Assembly (NCBI GenBank): GCA_029255685.2
Contig: CM055314.2
Coordinates: forward strand, 10,558,399-10,622,398
Length of the DNA: 64,000 bases
From: Silene conica
Taxonomy: Eukaryota; Streptophyta; Magnoliopsida; Caryophyllales; Caryophyllaceae
Direction of reading: 5' to 3'
Each line of letters opens with the position of its first letter. Within the stretch, counting starts at the first letter, position 1. The notes below the pieces were generated by a model that did no database searches, was not told where the DNA came from, and saw nothing but the letters and a program-made list of their open reading frames with translations. Below, one piece after another: positions 45,647-56,384 of this stretch. The position numbers and the translations under genes were made by a program.

Positions 45647-46050
45647 AATTCCCCCTTTGATGATGACAAGTTACAATCAAAATTATGAGACAAGTTCCCC
45701 CTCAACCCATGGTGAGTCGGTCTGTTTAGGCCAAAATAAATAACACATTACTTATGCATAAACAAGGTGGTCAAGGGGTCAATCATTCCTAATCTAAAGT
45801 AATACGTCTAATAAAAAGCTAAGCTATTTCTACGGTGAACGTTAGCCTAAGAGTCATTAAATAACACACAACATAATTTAGATGTACTTCCCCCTCTTGA
45901 CATCATCAATAGGGGAGAGGAATGTCCAAAAGATACAGTTCAGTTAATACACGGCAAAATACGAGAGTTCGAAACATAAAAGAAACATTAACACACATGC
46001 AAGTAGTTTGTTATGGAGGCATTATAATAAAAAAGGCAAGGAAGAAAGGT
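45647..46050 (-). promoter_or_regulatory. E8 polypurine tracts
   Basis: Plus-strand boxes AATTCCCCCTTTG (45647), GTTCCCCCTC (45694) and CTTCCCCCTCTTGACATCAT (45888) correspond to three GGGGGA-type tracts on the coding strand. They match E7 in number and order. The box touching the LTR is the functional position for plus-strand priming. Confidence 0.7.
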
Positions 46051-48204
46051 TTAGGCATCGGAATCATCATCATTAGCGGCACCCACACGCTCGATGAGAT
46101 CCTCATTGACAGTTCGCAGCTCCGACATCTCCTTCTTCATCCTTTCCATTTCAGCCAAGAGTTTAGAGACCAACCCGGTAAGTTTATCAAGCTTCCCATT
46201 AATGGTACCCAAAGCAACATTTCCTCCGACCGTTGCACCCTTTCCAGACCCTCCGAATTTTCGAACCAGCTTCCCGTTAACAACATCCAGAGTCATTTGG
46301 GATAATATGCCCGTGGTCATCTCATCACACAAGTGAACAGCCACACTACCCTTTTTCACCATCTTCTTTTTATGCATAATCATCGAAAGCCACATGTCAT
46401 AGGGGAGGATAGTTTTCTTGTCAAAGTCCCCCTTTTTGATGTCCGTAGAGACTTCATGGATTCGATGAAAAATGAGGGCGGGTAGGTTGATTTTTGTATT
46501 GGTGTGGAGATGGTGGAGGAGAAGCATTTCGAGGTAAGAGCACCTTCCTCGAGTGTTGCTACCAGGACAAATGGTTCTTTGAAGAAAATTAAATATGAAC
46601 CGATGATTTGACTTGAGTTCGGTTGCATAAACATTTGAGCGGTTTCGGGTGTTTTGGGGTCGTAAGATGGTAATGATTTGGTCAACAATGGATGGGTCAA
46701 GTGAACCCCAAGTACCCCTAGGAAAAGTTGCTAGCCCAGTAGATTCTACATCAAGAATTTTGGCTAGTTGGGAAATTGTAAGCATGAAGGGTTTATTGTT
46801 GACATAGGCGGACAAAGTTCCAGATGCAACGTCCACAGTGACCGTTGCATAGAACTGTACCACCTCGGATAGGTACGAGGGAAAGCTTTTGTCGAGTAAG
46901 AAGGTCCAATTTTGGGCAATGATATGGTTATGAAAGAATTGAAATGCAGGAGAGGAATCATACCAATCGAGAGGGAAACGTCTTCCGGAATGGAACGAAC
47001 ACCCGAGGAGATCTTGGCAACGCTTAAGTACTTGGTCCGGAAGTCCCAAGGTGTTGAGATAGGCAAGAATTTCATTTTTGAATGGTTCCTCAAATGGGGT
47101 GGCCATGATGTCACGGCAGGGGTTAGAATCAGGGTCCTCTTGGTCCTCACTCTCACTTGGATATTTGGTGGCGGTTTTCTCAATTCTTGGCTTCTTTTTG
47201 GATTTTGGGGTGGATTTTTTGGTGGTTGATTTGGTTTGAGTTTTCTTTTTGTTGCTAGCAAAGGACGAAATGAGTTCCTCATCACCGTACTCCTCACAAA
47301 ATTCTTCACCAAATAGTGTGGCAATATCTCTCTTTCTTTTAGATGATGAGGCCTTTTCATGATTTAATGGTTCAAGCACTTCATCAGACACATGTTGTTC
47401 ACTAGTGGTGGCATTCACATTTTCCTCCACCAAGACTGATTTTCCCTTATCAGTTTCGCCCGCAGCATTACCAGAGGAAACATTCGGAATATCCGTTTCA
47501 TGCTCAGCCGCCTCTTCTTCTTCTTCCTCTCCGACATTGTTAGGATTTTCGACCTCGGTTTCAGTGCCCTCAACAATTTTTTCGACACTTTGCTCTTTTT
47601 CACCACTTTTCTCAGATTCTACATTTTGATCCTCAACATTTTCTTCATTATCCTTTTCATTTTCAACAATATCTTCACTCCCTTTTTCTTTTTCATGTTC
47701 AACATATTGCTCACTCACTTCTTCGGGTTCAACACTGGGTTCGACCTCCTTATTATTTTGATTTAATTTCCCTTTTCCCTTCCTAGTTTTGCTTCCTCCT
47801 TTAGTAACCACAATCTCCACTCCTTTTTCTTTGTCAGAAGCAATTTTTGGCGAACTGGCTTCACCCTCAGTGACATTCGCATTTTCCACCTCTTCTTCAG
47901 GTATTTCTTTGTTGGGTTCAACGTTTAAGTCGACCCTTTCTTCAGAATCAGAGTGATCAACACTTGCATCTAGAGCTAAGGACAAAGCAGGTTGTCGCTT
48001 AAGTCCCCCGCGCCCTCTTCCTCTGGGTTTACGGTAACCAGGTCGGGCCGCAGTTTTGGCACGAGATTTTGGTTTGGCCGGAGATTTTGGGGAGGCAGAA
48101 GGTGGTTGAGATGGGGAGGTGGTCATTTTTAATTTTGCAACGTAGGATGGATTATAGGTATTAGCAAGACGTTGTAACTCTCGGTTTAGATTTTTGGGAG
48201 GCAT
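46051..48204 (-). CDS. E8 third ORF (putative plant transposon protein domain)
   Basis: I prefer the start at 48204 (MPPKNLNRELQRL), because the E7 counterpart also begins MPP; an in-frame ATG lies further upstream at 48441. The protein of about 717 residues has a basic, Arg/Gly-rich opening (GYRKPRGRGRGG) and a long acidic Glu/Val-rich low-complexity middle. A Lys/Ser-rich stretch follows, and then a globular domain (YNP... to LVRKFGG) with motifs CSFHSGRRFPLDWYDS and LPYDMWLSMIMHKKKM shared with E7. A short C-terminal coiled coil follows. Function is unknown. No membrane span is evident in the preferred form. A hairpin with arms ATGCAACG and CGTTGCAT lies in the coding sequence at 46824-46850. 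Confidence 0.75.
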   Translation of the reverse strand: MPPKNLNRELQRLANTYNPSYVAKLKMTTSPSQPPSASPKSPAKPKSRAKTAARPGYRKPRGRGRGGLKRQPALSLALDASVDHSDSEERVDLNVEPNKEIPEEEVENANVTEGEASSPKIASDKEKGVEIVVTKGGSKTRKGKGKLNQNNKEVEPSVEPEEVSEQYVEHEKEKGSEDIVENEKDNEENVEDQNVESEKSGEKEQSVEKIVEGTETEVENPNNVGEEEEEEAAEHETDIPNVSSGNAAGETDKGKSVLVEENVNATTSEQHVSDEVLEPLNHEKASSSKRKRDIATLFGEEFCEEYGDEELISSFASNKKKTQTKSTTKKSTPKSKKKPRIEKTATKYPSESEDQEDPDSNPCRDIMATPFEEPFKNEILAYLNTLGLPDQVLKRCQDLLGCSFHSGRRFPLDWYDSSPAFQFFHNHIIAQNWTFLLDKSFPSYLSEVVQFYATVTVDVASGTLSAYVNNKPFMLTISQLAKILDVESTGLATFPRGTWGSLDPSIVDQIITILRPQNTRNRSNVYATELKSNHRFIFNFLQRTICPGSNTRGRCSYLEMLLLHHLHTNTKINLPALIFHRIHEVSTDIKKGDFDKKTILPYDMWLSMIMHKKKMVKKGSVAVHLCDEMTTGILSQMTLDVVNGKLVRKFGGSGKGATVGGNVALGTINGKLDKLTGLVSKLLAEMERMKKEMSELRTVNEDLIERVGAANDDDSDA

Positions 48205-48562
48205 TTTGAGGGGAGTTATAGGAGAGAGGGAGGGACGGTTATGGGGAGGTTTTTGAATTTTGGATTGGAAAGATGAAAGGTTTTTACATAGAGGATAATA
48301 ATAAGTGGTTAAATGTAAGAGTGAAGAATGGAGGGTAATAAAAGTGACGGGTGGAGTGGGTTGGCAATTTATGACAATAGATAAAGGGTGATTTGATGGA
48401 TGAGAGAGGTTTAGTGGCTCAATAAGACAACTTGCATGCATGTGTAATTTTATTTCTTTTGTACTTCATTTTCTTTAATTTTGCATGTACGTACTAAAAC
48501 GTAAATATAAACACTACCGTCACCCATTCTAGTCAATCATTTGGGAACGTAAACTTTTAATG

Positions 48563-51500
48563 TCATGCATCACTTAACAAACCAATTTCCAACCGAAGTT
48601 TTACGAATTGTTCTCTTTCTAACGGTTTTGTAAAAATATCCGCAATTTGATTTTCGGTTTTACAAAAGTTAAGATTGATTGTCCCTTTTTCCACTTGATC
48701 ACGCAAAAAGTGATGCCTTATTTCAATATGTTTGGTCCGGGAATGTTGTATTGGATTTTTCGAGATGTTGATTGCACTAGTATTATCACAAAAAATAGGA
48801 GAGGATTCGAATGTAATACCAAAGTCGTGCAATTGTTGACGGATCCATAGTAGTTGTGTGCAACATAGGGCGGCACTTATGTACTCACTTTCCGCCGTTG
48901 ATAGAGACACGGTATTTTGTTTCTTTGAAGCCCACGTGAGCAAACACGGCCCCATGAAAGTGGCAATTCCGGACGTGCTCTTTCTATCCAACATGCATCC
49001 CGCATAGTCGGCATCGGAAAATCCTACAAGATCAAGTTCATAGTAAGAAGGATACCAAAGATATAAATGTTGAGTTCCAATCAAGTATTTGAATATCCTT
49101 TTTACGGCTTTGAAGTGAGATTCCTTGGGATTTGCTTGAAACCTAGCACATACACACACACTAAATTGAATATCGGGTCGACTTGCGGTTAAGTAGAGTA
49201 AAGAACCGATCATACCTCGATACACCTTTTCACTAACGCTCTTACCATTTGGATCAAGGTCAAGCTTGAGGTTAGAAACCATAGGTGTAGCAACGGGTTT
49301 CGCATTAGTCAACCCGAACTTACTTAACATCTCCTTCACATACTTTTGTTGATGGATCATTGTGCCTTCCTCTTTTTGCTTGATTTGGAGGCCAAGAAAG
49401 AACCCTAGTTCTCCCATCATACTCATTTCAAACTCAGATTTCATTAGATGTGCAAAGTATTCACAAAGAGTTTCACTCGTTGCACCAAAAATAATGTCAT
49501 CGACATAAATTTGTGCAAGCAACATTACATCTGAATGTGACTTGATGAATAATGTTTTATCAACCGAACCACGTATGAAGCCATTTTCTAAAAGAAACTT
49601 TGAAAGCCTATCATACCATGCTCTAGGAGCCTGTTTTAAACCATATAGAGCTTTATCGAGTTTAAAGACATGGTTCGGTGATTCATTATCCAAAAAGCCC
49701 GGTGGTTGTTCCACAAAAACTTCTTCATTAAGATAACCATTTAAGAATGCGGACTTTACGTCCATTTGAAAAAGTTTTACACCATGATGAGCCGCAAAGG
49801 CAATGAGTATTCGTATGGCTTCAAGCCTAGCTACCGGTGCAAAGGTTTCATCATAATCAATTCCCTCTTGTTGATTATATCCTTGCACCACTAGCCTTGC
49901 TTTATTCCGTACGATCTCTCCATTATCATCAAGTTTGTTTCGAAACACCCACCTAGTGCCAATGACTGTACGATTTGAAGGTCTAGGTACCAGATGCCAT
50001 ACCTCACTCCTTTTGAATTGTTCCAACTCTTCATGCATGGCCATGATCCAACAAGGATCCTCGAGAGCTTTCGAAATGTGGTCGGGTTCAATTTGTGAGA
50101 GGTAAGCATTGAAAGCACAGAAGTTTCTGAGGGAGGATCTGGTTTTTACCCCTGAGTCAAGGTCACTAGTTAGGTTTTCGAGAGGATGAGAGCTTTGGTG
50201 TTTCCATCTTTTTGGTATGGTGGTGTTGGTGGTGTTGGAAGCCATCATTTGTTCATTTTGTTCGGATGGAACAGTTTCAGAGACTGTTTCATGGGGTTGA
50301 TTTTGTGAGGGGGATTGATCATTGAGATTTTGTGGATCAATATTTGTGCTTTGGTTTTCTTTTTCCACTCCTGACGTGTTGGCTTCTTTTGAGGATGAAG
50401 CACCGTCGGTTCCCCCTGAGTTATGGCCTGTTTCCCCATGCAACGGTCCTTCTGACTGTTGCTCCAGATCTTCAGCTTCCAATACGTGGTCCATGTCATG
50501 ACGCACCATTCCAAGTTCGAATTCATCATCATCCTCTTCATTTCTTTCCTGTACCTGAGACACAAACAGACTAGATTCATCAAATACTACATGAATGCTC
50601 TCTTCCATTTTCATAGTCCTTTTGTTAAAGACTTTGTAAGCCTTACTATGGTTTGAATAACCCACAAAGATTGCTTCATCACTACGGGCATCAAATTTGC
50701 CTAAGTTGTTTTTCCCGTTATTATGAACAAAGCATTTACAACCAAAGCATTTCAAATATGAGACATTGGGTTTTCTACCACGTAGAATTTCATAGGGTGT
50801 TTTGTTGGTGATTTTTCTAGTCATGACTCGATTGTAGACATAACACGAAGTGTTTACGGCTTCGGCCCAAAAGTTTCTTGGTACTTGAGAACTAATGAGC
50901 ATGGTCCTAGCCATATTTTCCAAAGTTCGATTCATTCGTTCCACCACTCCATTTTGTTGCGGAGTTCGGGCGGCCGAAAAGTTATGGTTAACACCATTCT
51001 CATTACAATAGGCTTCGAAGGCAACGTTTTCAAATTCGGTTCCATGGTCGGATCTTAAAGCACCAAGTTTTAAAGAGAATTTGTTTTCGACCATTTTGAG
51101 CCAAATTAAAAACTCACCGAAAGCCTTGTCCTTAGTTCCAAGAAACAATAACCACACATATCTAGAACAATCATCAACAATGACACAAATGTAATTACTA
51201 CCACCTTTGCTTGATATACGCATGGGTCCGCAAAGGTCTATGTGAACAAGTTCTAAGACACGAGATGTACTAATACACTTCTTGGATTTGAATGAGCTCT
51301 TAACTTGTTTCCCTTTAACACAATCATCACACAAGGAGTTGAACTTAAAGTTTATGATAGGTAAGCCTTCTACTAAGTCAAGTTTTCTAAGGTTGTTTAA
51401 AGTTCTAGCATTTACATGGCCCAAACGTTTGTGCCAAAGCCATGGATCATTTTTATGAACGCTCATGCACGAAAGTTTCTGACCGGATAAAGAACATAAA

Positions 51501-51847
51501 TCAATCATATACACATCCTTGACTCTTTTACCTTCAAGAACCAACTCCCTTGTCTTTCCATCTAGGATTTTACACACATGAGCATGAAATTCAACGATAT
51601 TACCTCGATCACACAATTGTGATATGCTAAGTAGATTGTGTTTTAATCCTTTGACAAGCAGCACTTTGTCCACACATAGTGATTTTGACTTACCAACTTT
51701 TCCGATTCCAACAATTTCACCTTGTTTGTTATCGCCAAAAGTCACCATGCCTCCTTTGTAGGCTTCTAGTGAGAGGAATTGGTCTTCTTCCCCCGTCATG
51801 TGACGAGAGCATCCGCTGTCTAAGTACCAATTGCTGCTGCCCCCCAC
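48563..51847 (-). CDS. E8 pol: protease, integrase, reverse transcriptase, RNase H
   Basis: An open frame of 1094 residues with the full Copia order. Protease [13 protein letters not shown] is at about 7-19 and the GAG_pre-integrase [10 protein letters not shown] at about 140. Integrase spans about 200-330, with HIDLCGPM, the DHGTEF region and [15 protein letters not shown]. Reverse transcriptase spans about 640-870 and ends with YVDDIIFGA. RNase H covers about 960-1080, with [17 protein letters not shown] and [11 protein letters not shown]. It follows gag in the same frame after a gap of about 15 bases. In the Sirevirus SIRE1, gag and pol are known to be joined by stop-codon read-through at this point. 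All catalytic motifs I looked for are present. Confidence 0.94.
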   Translation of the reverse strand: MGGSSNWYLDSGCSRHMTGEEDQFLSLEAYKGGMVTFGDNKQGEIVGIGKVGKSKSLCVDKVLLVKGLKHNLLSISQLCDRGNIVEFHAHVCKILDGKTRELVLEGKRVKDVYMIDLCSLSGQKLSCMSVHKNDPWLWHKRLGHVNARTLNNLRKLDLVEGLPIINFKFNSLCDDCVKGKQVKSSFKSKKCISTSRVLELVHIDLCGPMRISSKGGSNYICVIVDDCSRYVWLLFLGTKDKAFGEFLIWLKMVENKFSLKLGALRSDHGTEFENVAFEAYCNENGVNHNFSAARTPQQNGVVERMNRTLENMARTMLISSQVPRNFWAEAVNTSCYVYNRVMTRKITNKTPYEILRGRKPNVSYLKCFGCKCFVHNNGKNNLGKFDARSDEAIFVGYSNHSKAYKVFNKRTMKMEESIHVVFDESSLFVSQVQERNEEDDDEFELGMVRHDMDHVLEAEDLEQQSEGPLHGETGHNSGGTDGASSSKEANTSGVEKENQSTNIDPQNLNDQSPSQNQPHETVSETVPSEQNEQMMASNTTNTTIPKRWKHQSSHPLENLTSDLDSGVKTRSSLRNFCAFNAYLSQIEPDHISKALEDPCWIMAMHEELEQFKRSEVWHLVPRPSNRTVIGTRWVFRNKLDDNGEIVRNKARLVVQGYNQQEGIDYDETFAPVARLEAIRILIAFAAHHGVKLFQMDVKSAFLNGYLNEEVFVEQPPGFLDNESPNHVFKLDKALYGLKQAPRAWYDRLSKFLLENGFIRGSVDKTLFIKSHSDVMLLAQIYVDDIIFGATSETLCEYFAHLMKSEFEMSMMGELGFFLGLQIKQKEEGTMIHQQKYVKEMLSKFGLTNAKPVATPMVSNLKLDLDPNGKSVSEKVYRGMIGSLLYLTASRPDIQFSVCVCARFQANPKESHFKAVKRIFKYLIGTQHLYLWYPSYYELDLVGFSDADYAGCMLDRKSTSGIATFMGPCLLTWASKKQNTVSLSTAESEYISAALCCTQLLWIRQQLHDFGITFESSPIFCDNTSAINISKNPIQHSRTKHIEIRHHFLRDQVEKGTINLNFCKTENQIADIFTKPLEREQFVKLRLEIGLLSDA

Positions 51848-51862
51848 TAATGCCTACGCAAA

Positions 51863-53884
51863 TCAAACAGTTAGTTTAGGAACCCAAACAAGTTTGGGTC
51901 CCTTCTTAACACTAGACACCGAGTCCTTCTTGACCCATACTTCTTGTGCAACCTTGGTGTTTCTTTTTAGGTCAGATTCTCTTTTAGGACAACCATTGAA
52001 CTCATGACCAGTCATTCCACAGTAATAGCATATAATATATTCAGGTAGTCCAGCATACTTACGTCGTCTGAAATCTCTTTGACTTGGGTCTTGGTTTCGG
52101 TTGCAACAGTGTATGCTACTGTTGCATCTGAAACCAAGTCCAGAGTTTTTTAAAGCTTTTTCATTTTCTTTGGATTGCTTTAACAAGAATTCTAGGACAT
52201 TCTGACTACCTTCCCATTTGAGATAGAATTGCTTTGCATTAGTCAATTCTTTGGTCAAGGTTTCTATTTCCTTAAGTTGATCTACATTTGCTTTCTCAAG
52301 TTTGTCAACTTTTCCTTTGATGTGACTAGTTTCATCACTTAATAAGATCGCAACTTCCTCTAGTTGTTTGTTATCAAGTTTGCATGAAGTAAATTCAACC
52401 AAGAGGGAGTCACGTTCCTTTGTAAGAGATGAAACTTCCCTTTTTAAAGACTCGACCTCTTTTACTAGTTCAGATTCAACATTGCATGAGACTGTTGCAT
52501 GAGTTTTTTCAGCCTTATTCACAAGACACTGATTTTGTTTTCGAAGCATTTTGACTTCCTTTTCTAGTTTCGTTATTGTACATGTTTGATCTACCTCAGT
52601 TAAACTCTCTTTTAGGTTGACATTTTCCTCGGCAATGTTTTCGATTTCATCTTGCATGGCAATGAGTTTATTTCCTTGGACACGACACTTATCAATAAAA
52701 TCATCTAGAAGAAGACAGATCTTGTCTTTAGAAAAGGCGCGGGCCTTTTTCTTTAGACACTTTACCTCATTTTCAGAGTCAGAACTTGAATCAACCGAGT
52801 GGGCCATGAGACATATGGCAGCTTCTTTCTTTGATGATTTTGACGTTTCTGTTTTTGATTTTGATGAGATGCTCAACTTTGCATCCAATTCTTCCTCAAG
52901 GAGCTCCTCCTCATCGGAATCGGACATACCCCAAATAGCACTCATGACTTTGTTCTTGTAATCTCTTTTGGCAAAATCACGTTTCTCCTTGGATTTGATA
53001 TCATCCCACTTTGGGCATTCCTTTATTTGATGACCCTTGTCACCACATTTAAAGCAACCAAAGGTGGAACTTGATCTCCTCTTTGGAAAACGTTTCTTGC
53101 CAACATTGTTATTGAACTTTTGTGAACCTCGACCGTTTATTATACCGGCCATGTTTTTGGTAAACATGGCGAACTCGACATCCTCATCCTCCTCATCGCT
53201 AGAGAGAGCATTTAGAGCGAGTCCCTTCCCCTTCGAACTCTCTTGAGAACGTTTCGTGAGTGAAAGTTCATGGGCCATGAGAGACCCCATTAGTTCATTT
53301 AGGGAGAGGACGGCAAGATCTTTAGCTTCCTCAATAGCCGTCACCTTCGGTTGCCACTTTTCAGTTAAGCTTCGAAGGATCTTTCGGACTAAATCCTCGG
53401 ATTCAAAGTTACGACCAAGACTCTTAAGTTCATTCACAATGCAAGAGAAACGAGAAGAAAGACTATTAATTGATTCGTCCTTTCCCATGTTAAACATCTC
53501 ATATTGTTGCATGAGAAGGTCAACACGGTACTTCTTCACTTGAGACGTGCCCTCATGAGCTAGGCTAAGGGTGTCCCAAATGTCTTTGGCCGAAGAGCAA
53601 CCCGATATACGATTAATTTCTTGATCACCAATGCCATATTGAAGGATGGACATGGCTCTCGAGTTTTTCTCGATCTTTTTATAATCGTTTTCATTATATT
53701 TTTCCTCATCTTTTGGTGTCGTATTTCCGTCTTTATCTGTCACCTCTATCTTAAGTGGGCCCTTTTTTATTATCATCCAACATTTATAATCTACCCCTTT
53801 AACATAGTGTTCCATGCGGTGTTTCCACCAAGCATAGTTTTCACCTTTAAAGATTGGGTACTTAGTGTGTTTGGACTCGTCCAT
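51863..53884 (-). CDS. E8 gag (UBN2-type with two zinc knuckles)
   Basis: I prefer the start at MDESKHTKYPIFKGENYAWW (53884); an in-frame ATG lies 45 bases upstream in the leader. The UBN2 domain spans about residues 1-210. A first CCHC knuckle CFKCGDKGHQIKEC is at about 280, followed by a long acidic and coiled-coil region (about 390-590) and a second knuckle CYYCGMTGHEFNGC near the C-terminus. Long gag with two knuckles is a Sirevirus feature. Within the coding sequence at 52090-52138 lies a long hairpin: outer arms CTTGGTTTC and GAAACCAAG, inner arms TGCAACAGT and ACTGTTGCA, loop GTATGCT. Confidence 0.92.
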   Translation of the reverse strand: MDESKHTKYPIFKGENYAWWKHRMEHYVKGVDYKCWMIIKKGPLKIEVTDKDGNTTPKDEEKYNENDYKKIEKNSRAMSILQYGIGDQEINRISGCSSAKDIWDTLSLAHEGTSQVKKYRVDLLMQQYEMFNMGKDESINSLSSRFSCIVNELKSLGRNFESEDLVRKILRSLTEKWQPKVTAIEEAKDLAVLSLNELMGSLMAHELSLTKRSQESSKGKGLALNALSSDEEDEDVEFAMFTKNMAGIINGRGSQKFNNNVGKKRFPKRRSSSTFGCFKCGDKGHQIKECPKWDDIKSKEKRDFAKRDYKNKVMSAIWGMSDSDEEELLEEELDAKLSISSKSKTETSKSSKKEAAICLMAHSVDSSSDSENEVKCLKKKARAFSKDKICLLLDDFIDKCRVQGNKLIAMQDEIENIAEENVNLKESLTEVDQTCTITKLEKEVKMLRKQNQCLVNKAEKTHATVSCNVESELVKEVESLKREVSSLTKERDSLLVEFTSCKLDNKQLEEVAILLSDETSHIKGKVDKLEKANVDQLKEIETLTKELTNAKQFYLKWEGSQNVLEFLLKQSKENEKALKNSGLGFRCNSSIHCCNRNQDPSQRDFRRRKYAGLPEYIICYYCGMTGHEFNGCPKRESDLKRNTKVAQEVWVKKDSVSSVKKGPKLVWVPKLTV

Positions 53885-53946
53885 GATTACGGATCTTTCT
53901 CTTTGGTGGTTAAGCCTAATCAAGAGCACAAGGCTCTGATACCAAT

Positions 53947-55282
53947 TGAAGAATCAAGAACGAGTTTAGCACCTAAGAGGGGGAGGGGGTGAATTAGGTG
54001 ACCTTTTAAAAATTTGGAAATAGCTTAAGTGTTTCACGTATTAAGGCAACAAGATCAGGAACTAAGCAACGGTATAAGGAACCGTTGCACAGAACAGATC
54101 TATAACGAGTGTAACAAGAAACGAGAGAAAAGAACGAGAGAGAGCAATAAACAAACGATGTAAAAAATTGGTTCAGCTCCTACTCCGGAGCCTACGTCCA
54201 ACCGTTATTTTATTGAAAGTTTAGAAGCTACTCCGCTTGACTAAAGCTATTACAACAAAACAACTCCCCAACCTACTCCGGTTGCATTTGCTAAGAGCTA
54301 CTCCGCTCGAAGACTTGACTCAAACTTAAAGCTACTCCGCTCTAAGAGTTTTTGTTCTACCTTTGGTTTACAAGATCAATGTCTCTAGAGTTCTCTTAAA
54401 GAACATGGAGACTACTTTTAAGATCTAAACACAAGGTTCATCGAACAAACATTTATACTCATTAGAAGTGCGAACTAGTACATGGAGATCATAGCTTTTC
54501 GAAAACAAATGAAGACTTCTTTTAAAACTGAAACTTTTGCAAAAATAAACTTTGAAGAGTAAATGCTTAAGAAGGTTTTGCAAAGTTTTACAATAAATGC
54601 TTAGAAAGTCTTAACAATTAATGAGCTCAAGTGTTGGTATTTATAGGGGTTTTGGGCGAGTGGAAGCACACTTTCAAGTGTGTAATATGTTTGCACAACT
54701 CTCTTGCCCAAAGGTTCAATTAGGTGTGTCTTTTACAAACTGAAAATGCACATGGTTGCAATGCTCAAGGTAGATTACTCAAGGCTCAAAGCAACCCATA
54801 AAAGGAAAGAGTGTAAGAGGGAACCTTCCTTTTGTAGGACTAATTGCTAAAAAAGGAAAAAGTAAACTTTCCACTTTTTCTAACTCTTAGTCCCAATGTG
54901 CAAGTTGAGCTTTTGATTTTCAAATTAATTTCCTTCAGTTTGTAAACCATTTGAAATATGTAAATGAACCAAAACACCAACACTTTTTATAAAACATATT
55001 TTCCGAAATATAATCTCCATGACCGTACTAGAAACCCCAGTTGCAACAGTCTGTTCAACTGTTGCAAGGATTTTGCACCTCTAATAAATACGAATGAGTG
55101 TTAGACTACCTTGTTTACAATTCATTCCTAGACTTGGTCTTCACTTGTCTTTGCTTGTATCTTGACATAAGAACTTGTGGTCTTCAATGGCTTTATGTCA
55201 TTTTGCTAATCCTCTTGTATAATCAAGCAAACATTAGATTAATCAAGGTAACTTGTCATCATCAACATATTGTGTTCTAACA
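53947..55282 (-). repeat. E8 5' LTR
   Basis: The 1336-bp copy of 44310-45646. On its left the plus strand shows the reversed primer site CTCTGATACCAAT (53934-53946). The TACTCC hairpin array lies at 54176-54346, about 290 bases downstream of the TATA box in the sense of transcription, so it should be part of the RNA leader. Confidence 0.93.
54638..54646 (-). promoter_or_regulatory. TATA box of E8 5' LTR
   Basis: The coding strand reads CTATAAATA, a canonical plant TATA box; the same box is at 45001-45009. The expected RNA start is about 30 bases downstream, near 54605, which leaves about 660 bases of transcribed LTR. Confidence 0.7.
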
Positions 55283-56345
55283 ATAGGTTTGCTACCTCTT
55301 CTTCTTCAGAGTCTTCGTCATCTTCAGATTCTAATTCTCCCCAGCATGACGCAAGCATTACTTTCTTAAACTCTGTTTTGGTCTTTTCTCTTTTTGACTT
55401 GTCTTTAATTTTGTCCCAACTTGGACAATCTTTGATCATATGGTCTTGTTGTCCACACTTGAAACATCCTCTTTTGAAGAATGTTTGTTTGGAGTCAGTT
55501 TTCTTTTTGTCGAACGTTTTGTTGTTGGAGTTTTTGTATCTACCTTTGAAAACTGCTTTCTTAAATCGTCTAGCGAATAGAACTGTTTCATCCTCAAGTT
55601 CTTCTTCGCTTACTTCGCTTGTGGAGGCTTGTAAAGCGACTCCCTTTCCTTTGGGATCATCATCGTTTTTATTTAGTATGATCTCGTGAGCCATTAAGGA
55701 TCCAATCAGTTCTTGGTAAGTGATTTTAGATAAATCACGTGCTTCCTCTATGGCCGTGACCTTAGGTTGCCACTTTTTGGTGAGACTCCTAAGAATCTTA
55801 CGAATGATATCCTCAGAATCGATCTTTTTGCCAAGGTTCCGCAGTTCATTAATAATACAAGAAAATCGTGCAGACATGCTATCAATAGATTCATTCTTTT
55901 CCATATTGAAAAGTTCATATCTTTGAACGAGCAAGTCTATACGATGTTTCCTGACTGCGGATGTTCCTTCATAAGCAAGTTCGAGACTATCCCATATTTC
56001 CTTAGCGGAACTACAGGATGAGAATCTATCAAATTCTGAGGTTATCATACCGTTCTGTAGGAGGCTCATGGCCTTAGAATTTTTCTCTGCAATTTTGTAG
56101 TCACTTTCCACATAATCGCTTTCCATTTTTTCGTAGGTTGTTCCATTGGCGGCGGCGACCAAGATCTTCTTTGGTCCAGTTTGGATGATCTTCCAACATT
56201 CCCAATCACAACCTTTGATATAATGAGTCATCATATTTTTCCATAAACTGTAGTTTTTGCCATCGAAGATAGGGCACTTGAGATGCTTGGAATCCATTGA
56301 TGAAGGAGTATATAATATAGAATCAATAGAAGGATCAAAACTCAC
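55283..56345 (-). CDS. E7 gag, N-terminal part
   Basis: Opens MSFDPSIDSILYTPSSMDSKHL on the minus strand (a second possible start, MDSKHL, lies 48 bases in). The UBN2 domain follows, and a CCHC knuckle CFKCGQQDHMIKDC at about residue 315. Then an acidic stretch runs into the E8 insertion site, marked by ATAGG at 55283. The remainder of gag is at 42989-44309. Nearly identical to the E1 fragment at 1-827. Confidence 0.88.
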
Positions 56346-56384
56346 GCGGCTAGGCGATCAAGAGCACGAGGCTCTGATACCAAT

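Larger units (their letters stand above)
44310..55282 (-). mobile_element. E8, Sirevirus-type Copia element, apparently whole, inserted in E7 gag
   Basis: LTRs 44310-45646 (1337 bp) and 53947-55282 (1336 bp) differ by one inserted base as far as I can see. They are flanked by ATAGG at 44305-44309 and 55283-55287. On the minus strand come a primer site for initiator tRNA-Met, gag, a complete pol, a third ORF and three polypurine boxes. At 10,973 bp it has the size and order expected of a Sirevirus. It looks whole, and the near-identical LTRs make it one of the two youngest insertions here. It is a different family from E1/E7. Confidence 0.95.
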
